Assembly: GCA_913777515.1 (NCBI GenBank)
Contig: CAJYSL010000040.1
Coordinates: forward strand, 1 to 33,743
Source: an uncultured Mucilaginibacter sp.
GTDB taxonomy: Bacteria > Bacteroidota > Bacteroidia > Sphingobacteriales > Sphingobacteriaceae
Length of the DNA stretch: 33,743 bases
Direction of reading: 5' to 3'
Shown: positions 28,784-33,743 of the stretch, piece after piece
How positions within the stretch are numbered: the first letter of the stretch is position 1
How the letters are laid out: the number at the start of each line of letters is the position of its first letter
The notes under the pieces: model-generated
Databases searched by the model: none
What the model saw: the letters and a program-made list of their open reading frames with translations, nothing else
Told to the model about the DNA's origin: nothing
Program-made: the position numbers and the translations under genes

Positions 28784-30130
28784 ATGAAAACTCTATCTAT
28801 TATGAAAATTAACTTTACCAAATTGGCTCTCACCTTAGGAGTGGCGGGCCTGGCAACTGCCGCCTCAGCGCAGAGTATGTATTCCGACACCAGTAAACGT
28901 TTTGATAAACGCAGCTTCCGCACCTGGTCTATCGGACTTAACGGCGGTATGTTAACTCATTACACACCGTTTAACGGCCCAAGCAACGGCGATTTTGCTA
29001 CACCGCAAGAGCGTTGGGGTTACGGGGGTTACATCAAAAAGCAAATCGTACCTGGCTTTGGTATCCAGGCCGACTTTTTGGGTGGCCGCGTAAAAGGTTT
29101 CCGCTCAAACCAGTTGCCAACCGGTAGCGCTGCACAAAACAACAGCGATTTCCGTACTAAAATTGAGTGGTCGGCTTCGTTAAGCGGTAACTTTACCGTA
29201 GCTAACTTAAGCTTAAATCAAAAACGTAACATCTTGTCGCCATACTTAACCGGTGGTGCTGGTTATATGTCGTTTAGTCCGGCAGTAAACAACGTACCGG
29301 GTGCTGATGGACAAGGTTACCGCCGCAACTGGTTTGTACCGGTGGGTGCAGGTTTTAAATTTGGTTTGGCCAAGTTTGTTAATCTTGATTTAGGTTACAC
29401 CGTATACTTCATGAAAACCGGCCGTTTTGATGGTGTGCGCACTTCAACCAACGACCGTTTCTCATACGCTCACGCTGGTTTAGAGTTTGCCTTGGGCAAA
29501 CGCGGAACTTCGCAATTGCAAAACTTCAGCCCGATTGCCGCCATCCGCGAGGAAAGTGCTGCCGAGAGTGCTGAGCTGAGAAGAATGTTATCAACCGCTG
29601 AGCAAAACGCTGCCCGCGACCGTGAGCAATATGCCCGCGATATGGGTGATGATGATGGCGATGGTGTAGCTAACAAATTTGACAAATGTGCCGGTACTCC
29701 TGCTGGTACTGTAGTTGATGGTTCTGGCTGTCCGTTAAAAGTACCTACTCCGGTAATCCGCGAAAAAGTAGTTATCACCGAGGCCGACCGTCGTGTAGTA
29801 GGCGAGGCTATCAAAAACCTGGAGTTTGAATTAGGTAAAGCTACCATCAAAGAAAGATCATTCCCAACCTTAGACCGCGTTGCGGCCCTGTTGATGGAAA
29901 AAGATTTTGGTTTGAAATTAGCCGGCCACACTGATAACACCGGTTCGATGGAACTGAACATGCGTTTATCAAAAGAGCGTGCCGAAGCCGTTAAAACTTA
30001 CTTGGTAGAAAAAGGTGCCAACGCATCACGCATCGAAGCAACAGGTTATGGCCCAACTCAGCCTATCGCATCAAACAAAACTGCCGAAGGCCGTCAGAAA
30101 AACCGTCGTGTAGAGTTTACCTTGTTGTAA
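28784..30130 (+). CDS. OmpA family outer membrane protein (beta-barrel, TSP3-like linker, OmpA peptidoglycan-binding domain)
   Basis: Signal peptide, DDDGDGVANKFDKCAGTPAGTVVDGSGCPL, LAGHTDNTGSMELNMRLSKERAEAVKTYLVEKGANASRIEATGYGPTQPIASNKTAEGRQKNRRVEF. Confidence 0.93.
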   Translation: MKTLSIMKINFTKLALTLGVAGLATAASAQSMYSDTSKRFDKRSFRTWSIGLNGGMLTHYTPFNGPSNGDFATPQERWGYGGYIKKQIVPGFGIQADFLGGRVKGFRSNQLPTGSAAQNNSDFRTKIEWSASLSGNFTVANLSLNQKRNILSPYLTGGAGYMSFSPAVNNVPGADGQGYRRNWFVPVGAGFKFGLAKFVNLDLGYTVYFMKTGRFDGVRTSTNDRFSYAHAGLEFALGKRGTSQLQNFSPIAAIREESAAESAELRRMLSTAEQNAARDREQYARDMGDDDGDGVANKFDKCAGTPAGTVVDGSGCPLKVPTPVIREKVVITEADRRVVGEAIKNLEFELGKATIKERSFPTLDRVAALLMEKDFGLKLAGHTDNTGSMELNMRLSKERAEAVKTYLVEKGANASRIEATGYGPTQPIASNKTAEGRQKNRRVEFTLL

Positions 30131-30209
30131 GCAACACCAAAGCAGAGCGGGGCAGTTTATAGTCTGTTCCGCCCTGATTGTGATTTTGAATAAAGTTAAG
30201 TGATTATGC

Positions 30210-30243
30210 AAGCCGGCTCTGGTAAAACAGGGCCGGTTTTTTT
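30210..30243 (+). terminator. Rho-independent terminator
   Basis: aagccggctctggtaaaacagggccggttttttt. Confidence 0.75.
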
Positions 30244-30580
30244 GTTGATGTAATTTTAGGGGATTCCTGATTTCGCTGATGAGGAGAGTGATTGCACTGA
30301 TTTGGAACTAATGAGTGAGTTTTGATGAGCAGATATGCAAATGTTAGGATGAGAAAGTCCATTAGTGAGTGAAAGCCAATGAGTGATTGGTTGAATGAGT
30401 GAATGGAAGCCAATGAGCGAATTTTGAATGAGTGAATGAGCGAATAGCAGGTCGAACTTTTATCCTGGTATTTGGTTCTTGTATCTTGGTTCTTGGCTCT
30501 CTCCCGCCCAGTCATGCCGAATTTATTTCGGCATCCCACATGCTAAGTCATTTACGGTTTCTGCTGATTGTTAATTAAGA

Positions 30581-30902
30581 CAGTAGTTGTTTACTTACTT
30601 GGCCCGCTCTTGGCCGCGGAGGCCAGGTACTTTGTCATAGCCACAAAGTATCCAAAAGGCCTAGCTGTTGCGATCACCTCGCCACCGCACAAACCCCATG
30701 CTGGCCCGGGCGCAACAGCGGGCCTTTGCGCTTTTACCCCCCAGCCCCCTATAAGGGGGAGTTTTTGATTTCTAGGGCAGTGTTTAAAGAAATTTAGAAT
30801 CAGAATTTACAGAATTGCCCGTTTAGCCCTAAAAAGTACTACCTTTCGGGAAAGATAATTCTTTTAAGTCTTCTGCTCCCCCTTCAGGGGGTTGGGGGGC
30901 TA
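30581..30902. repeat. Right arm of composite inverted repeat around the ompA-like gene
   Basis: Reverse complement of the left arm modules, in the same order. Confidence 0.75.
30658..30724 (+). repeat. 67-bp GC-rich palindromic repeat, copy 4
   Basis: ggcctagctgttgcgatcacctc...cgcaacagcgggcc. Confidence 0.85.
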
Positions 30903-30920
30903 TTCACTTAAACTTACTGA

Positions 30921-31487
30921 ATGAAGAAAATTTCGACCTTGTTTAAAAAAGATCCCGAAAATTTGGGAAGAGTCATTAACGAAGTTAATTCCGAAAACGA
31001 ATGGGCTTTTGGGCAAAGCATGGCCACGCAAAAATTTGTTGGTACCGCCATGGCCATCATCGGCGGCGAGCTTTACAAACGTTACGACGTAAAAAAGGGC
31101 CGCGCCATCCCTGAGGGCGCTATTGCCTGCCAGGAGCCTGACGCCATCAGCGGCCACCATCCGCATTGGGTTAAATGCAGCCGCGACGCTAAAGAAGACC
31201 GCTATGCGTTTGAGGCTTTTGACCAGCTGGCGGCCAACAACGCAGTTACCAACGATACTTACGAGCTTTGCGGACCCAAAGTGCAAAGCAATCCCGAAAG
31301 TTTTGAGGCCCATGTACTGGTAAAGCACGGCGACGCTAAGCTGGACATCGACACCCAAACCATGACATTTGACAGCCTGAAACAATTTTTAGAAGAACAA
31401 AATCTCGAAGGCATCGTGTTTCATGCTACCGACGGCTCGGGCCGGATGTGCAAATTGCGCAAAGCCGATTTCGGCATAAAAAGGTAG
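30921..31487 (+). CDS. RNA ligase 1 family-like protein (DUF5565 / human C12orf29-like)
   Basis: ATQKFVGTAMAIIGGELYKRYDVKKGRAIPEGAIACQEPDAISGHHPHWVKC, TYELCGPKVQSNPESFEAHVLVKHG, NLEGIVFHATDGSGRMCKLRKADFG; the last resembles [23 protein letters not shown] of C12orf29 as I recall it. Confidence 0.75.
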   Translation: MKKISTLFKKDPENLGRVINEVNSENEWAFGQSMATQKFVGTAMAIIGGELYKRYDVKKGRAIPEGAIACQEPDAISGHHPHWVKCSRDAKEDRYAFEAFDQLAANNAVTNDTYELCGPKVQSNPESFEAHVLVKHGDAKLDIDTQTMTFDSLKQFLEEQNLEGIVFHATDGSGRMCKLRKADFGIKR

Positions 31488-31752
31488 CCGGCTAGTCTGT
31501 AGTCTGCCTCCAAAATACAATTATTTATTCGCTATACCATGATGCCGGTTACGCTGCAAAAGCTCTTTATCTTGCTCATAACCGGTATCATCTAAAATAA
31601 TTAGTTACCCAACCTTAGTCTTTATATTCAAGCCATACATACTGTGCCACCCGATTAATCAAAAACTCCCCCTTTAGGGGGCTGGGGGGCTTGGCGAGCT
31701 CTAATCGTCCAAAAAAATGCGTATCCTTACAGCCTTAAACTAAACTTATCCA

Positions 31753-32799
31753 ATGCATATCCGATTTTGTGTTTGGGCCTGTTTGCTGGGCCTGGTTGTT
31801 GTAACAGGATGTAAAAAAGACCGCGTGCCCGAGTATCATGCCGACGGCGATGTGCGGGTGCTGATGAAAAATAATCCCGACGGCCCCAGTATTGTTTTTT
31901 TAGGCGATGGCTTTATTAAAGAAGACCTGGTTGTAGGCGGCGATTATGACCAGAAGGTCAAAACTTTGGTCGACTACCTGTTCTCAGTTCCTCCATTTAA
32001 CCGCTATAAAAATGTGTTTAATGTATACCAGGTGTACGCTATATCTAATCAGCGTGGCGCCCTCGATAGGCTAGACCCGCAAAGTACAGCAACTAAATTC
32101 AAGTCTTATTTTCCTGAAAACGACAGGCTGTTACAGTACGGCAATTATGATACCGTTTCAAAATACCTCGACAAGGTGATGCCCTATTGGCAAGTAAATT
32201 TACCCGTATTGTTGGTAAATGATAGTCGCTATGGCGGTTCTGGCGGTGGCGTGGCTATTGTTTCTGTTCATAGCAGTATGAAGTCTACCTTTGTACATGA
32301 AGTTGGTCATACGTTTGCCAGGTTGGCCGATGAATATGTGGAAACTGCCAGAGAAAAAGACAGGCCTTTGTTTGCTACTCAGTTTTATCCCAATGTTGAT
32401 ACTAGTAATAACCCGGCTACAGTTAAATGGAAGCATTATTTTAACCGGCCCAGGTATGCGGGCGTTGTAGGCATCTTTGAGGGGGGATATTACCATGCCA
32501 AAGGCGTTTACCGTCCGGAAGAAAACAGCGTGATGCGGAATAACATCACCACCCGCAACTTTAACGCCCCCAGCCGCGAAGCCATCGTAAGGCGTATTTA
32601 CGAAATTATGGGCAAACCTTTTGATCTCGAAGCTTATTTTAAAGAGGATTTAAATGTGATGGGCTACGCCGTGCAGACCGAGGCCAGCCCTGGCACCAGT
32701 TTGCCGCCTTTAACCGCCGACCATATCAATCAGCAACAACAACTCAAACTGATGCAGCAGCAAAGGGAGTATCGCTCACAAAAAACCCGTATACATTAA
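31753..32799 (+). CDS. M64-like (IgA peptidase type) metallopeptidase lipoprotein
   Basis: Lipobox VVVTGC; zinc motif FVHEVGHTFARLADEY; GDGF near the N-terminus. Confidence 0.85.
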   Translation: MHIRFCVWACLLGLVVVTGCKKDRVPEYHADGDVRVLMKNNPDGPSIVFLGDGFIKEDLVVGGDYDQKVKTLVDYLFSVPPFNRYKNVFNVYQVYAISNQRGALDRLDPQSTATKFKSYFPENDRLLQYGNYDTVSKYLDKVMPYWQVNLPVLLVNDSRYGGSGGGVAIVSVHSSMKSTFVHEVGHTFARLADEYVETAREKDRPLFATQFYPNVDTSNNPATVKWKHYFNRPRYAGVVGIFEGGYYHAKGVYRPEENSVMRNNITTRNFNAPSREAIVRRIYEIMGKPFDLEAYFKEDLNVMGYAVQTEASPGTSLPPLTADHINQQQQLKLMQQQREYRSQKTRIH

Positions 32800-32874
32800 G
32801 GCGTTGCGTTGATCAATATCCTGCTTTAAAATATTGAAAATGTTTTTGTAGTTACCTTGGGGAAAGTGATTGTC

Positions 32875-32901
32875 AAAGGCAATCGTCTGGAGATTGCCTT
32901 T
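32875..32901 (+). terminator. Perfect 10-bp hairpin, possible weak terminator or regulatory element
   Basis: aaaggcaatc gtctgga gattgccttt; no good U-tract follows. Confidence 0.4.
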
Positions 32902-32964
32902 ATTGATGATGAAAATGCTTTAGGGACTAAAATATTAATCATACTATTGGTAAAACCTAAACAC

Positions 32965-33543
32965 ATGTTAAACGCCAGCATAAACCCACCCGCAACGTAC
33001 AGCGAGATACTTAAACAAAGCCAGGCCATACAATTCAGTATGCCGTCTGATCTCGAAACCGGCTGCCTGATCCGGTCGTTAGCCGCCTCAAAACCAGGCG
33101 GCGTTTTCTTAGACATCGGTACCGGTACAGGTTTATCACTAAGCTGGATGGCTGCCGGTGCAGATGCCGAATCTACCATCATATCCATCGATAACAACGC
33201 AGATTACCAGCAAATTGCAAAATCAGTTTTTGCTGATGACGAGAAAGTGTCAATCATCTGTGCCGACGGCGCAGCCTGGCTAAAGAGCTACCAAGGCCCG
33301 CTGTTCGACCTTGTTTTTGCAGATGCCTGGCCGGGTAAGTTCGAGTGTTTGGACAAGGCGCTATCGCTGGTAAAAAAAGGTGGCTTTTACTTAGTTGATG
33401 ATTTGCTGCCCCAACCTAACTGGCCCCAAGGCCACCAACCCAATGTAGACCAAATGCAGCAAACACTCCAAAACCGCACCGATTTTGTAATGACGCCGTT
33501 TAACTGGTCGACCGGGTTATGTTTGCTGACGAAGGTGGGGTAG
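32965..33543 (+). CDS. Class I SAM-dependent methyltransferase
   Basis: GGVFLDIGTGTGLSLSWMA motif I, FDLVFADAWPGKF; ATG at 32965 preferred over the TTG at 32857. Confidence 0.8.
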   Translation: MLNASINPPATYSEILKQSQAIQFSMPSDLETGCLIRSLAASKPGGVFLDIGTGTGLSLSWMAAGADAESTIISIDNNADYQQIAKSVFADDEKVSIICADGAAWLKSYQGPLFDLVFADAWPGKFECLDKALSLVKKGGFYLVDDLLPQPNWPQGHQPNVDQMQQTLQNRTDFVMTPFNWSTGLCLLTKVG

Positions 33544-33743
33544 AGAGAGTGTAGAGCCAAGAACCAAGAGCCAGAAGCCAAGACTGGAATCAAGAGTTTA
33601 GAGTACAGAGCCAAGAACTAAGAAACAAGAGCCAGTAGCCAAGATGAAAAATCTGTAAAAAATCACGTCATCCTATGTTTGTGTAGGCCTTGTTTTAGTG
33701 AGGAAAAGGAATAAATTTAAAGTAGAAGAAAACGGGTAAAGAG

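Noticed and set aside
29470-29961. 163 aa minus-strand ORF within the ompA-like gene
   Set aside because: Antisense to the conserved OmpA domain, no independent support.
32857-32964. N-terminal extension of the methyltransferase from a TTG codon
   Set aside because: The extension spans the 10-bp hairpin and has no family-like sequence; ATG at 32965 fits better.

Overview
The window looks like a Bacteroidota chromosome (Sphingobacteriaceae-like; taxonomy is inferred from the TAnnTTTG promoter style, OmpA and TonB-dependent receptor, not tested). (1) About 0-6 kb: part of a prophage or mobile-element early region. It has a truncated zinc-finger primase/helicase (missed by the ORF track), an HTH replication-type protein carrying two 21-bp repeat arrays, three small ORFs and a divergent S24-type repressor with a candidate operator cluster. 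(2) An apparently intact IS110-family element with a structured 5' noncoding region that could encode a bridge RNA. (3) Chromosomal genes: a MORN-repeat protein, rlmF, DUF1398 plus an AraC regulator, a DoxX/HTTM-like membrane protein and a fatty acid desaturase. (4) A tandem pair of paralogous proteins of unknown function. (5) A TonB-dependent receptor next to a ModE-like regulator, with a 24-bp dyad resembling a ModE operator between them. (6) An AT-rich two-gene cassette with a 4-bp overlap, an SF1 helicase plus a DUF2290-like protein, which is a candidate anti-phage system. (7) An ompA-like gene flanked by about 350-bp inverted composite repeats, a C12orf29/DUF5565-like RNA ligase with an altered nucleotidyltransferase motif, an M64-like lipoprotein peptidase and a methyltransferase. 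Intergenic DNA is crowded with modular repeats, including a hairpin family with co-varying stem arms. All family calls come from reading motifs by eye; no database search was run.
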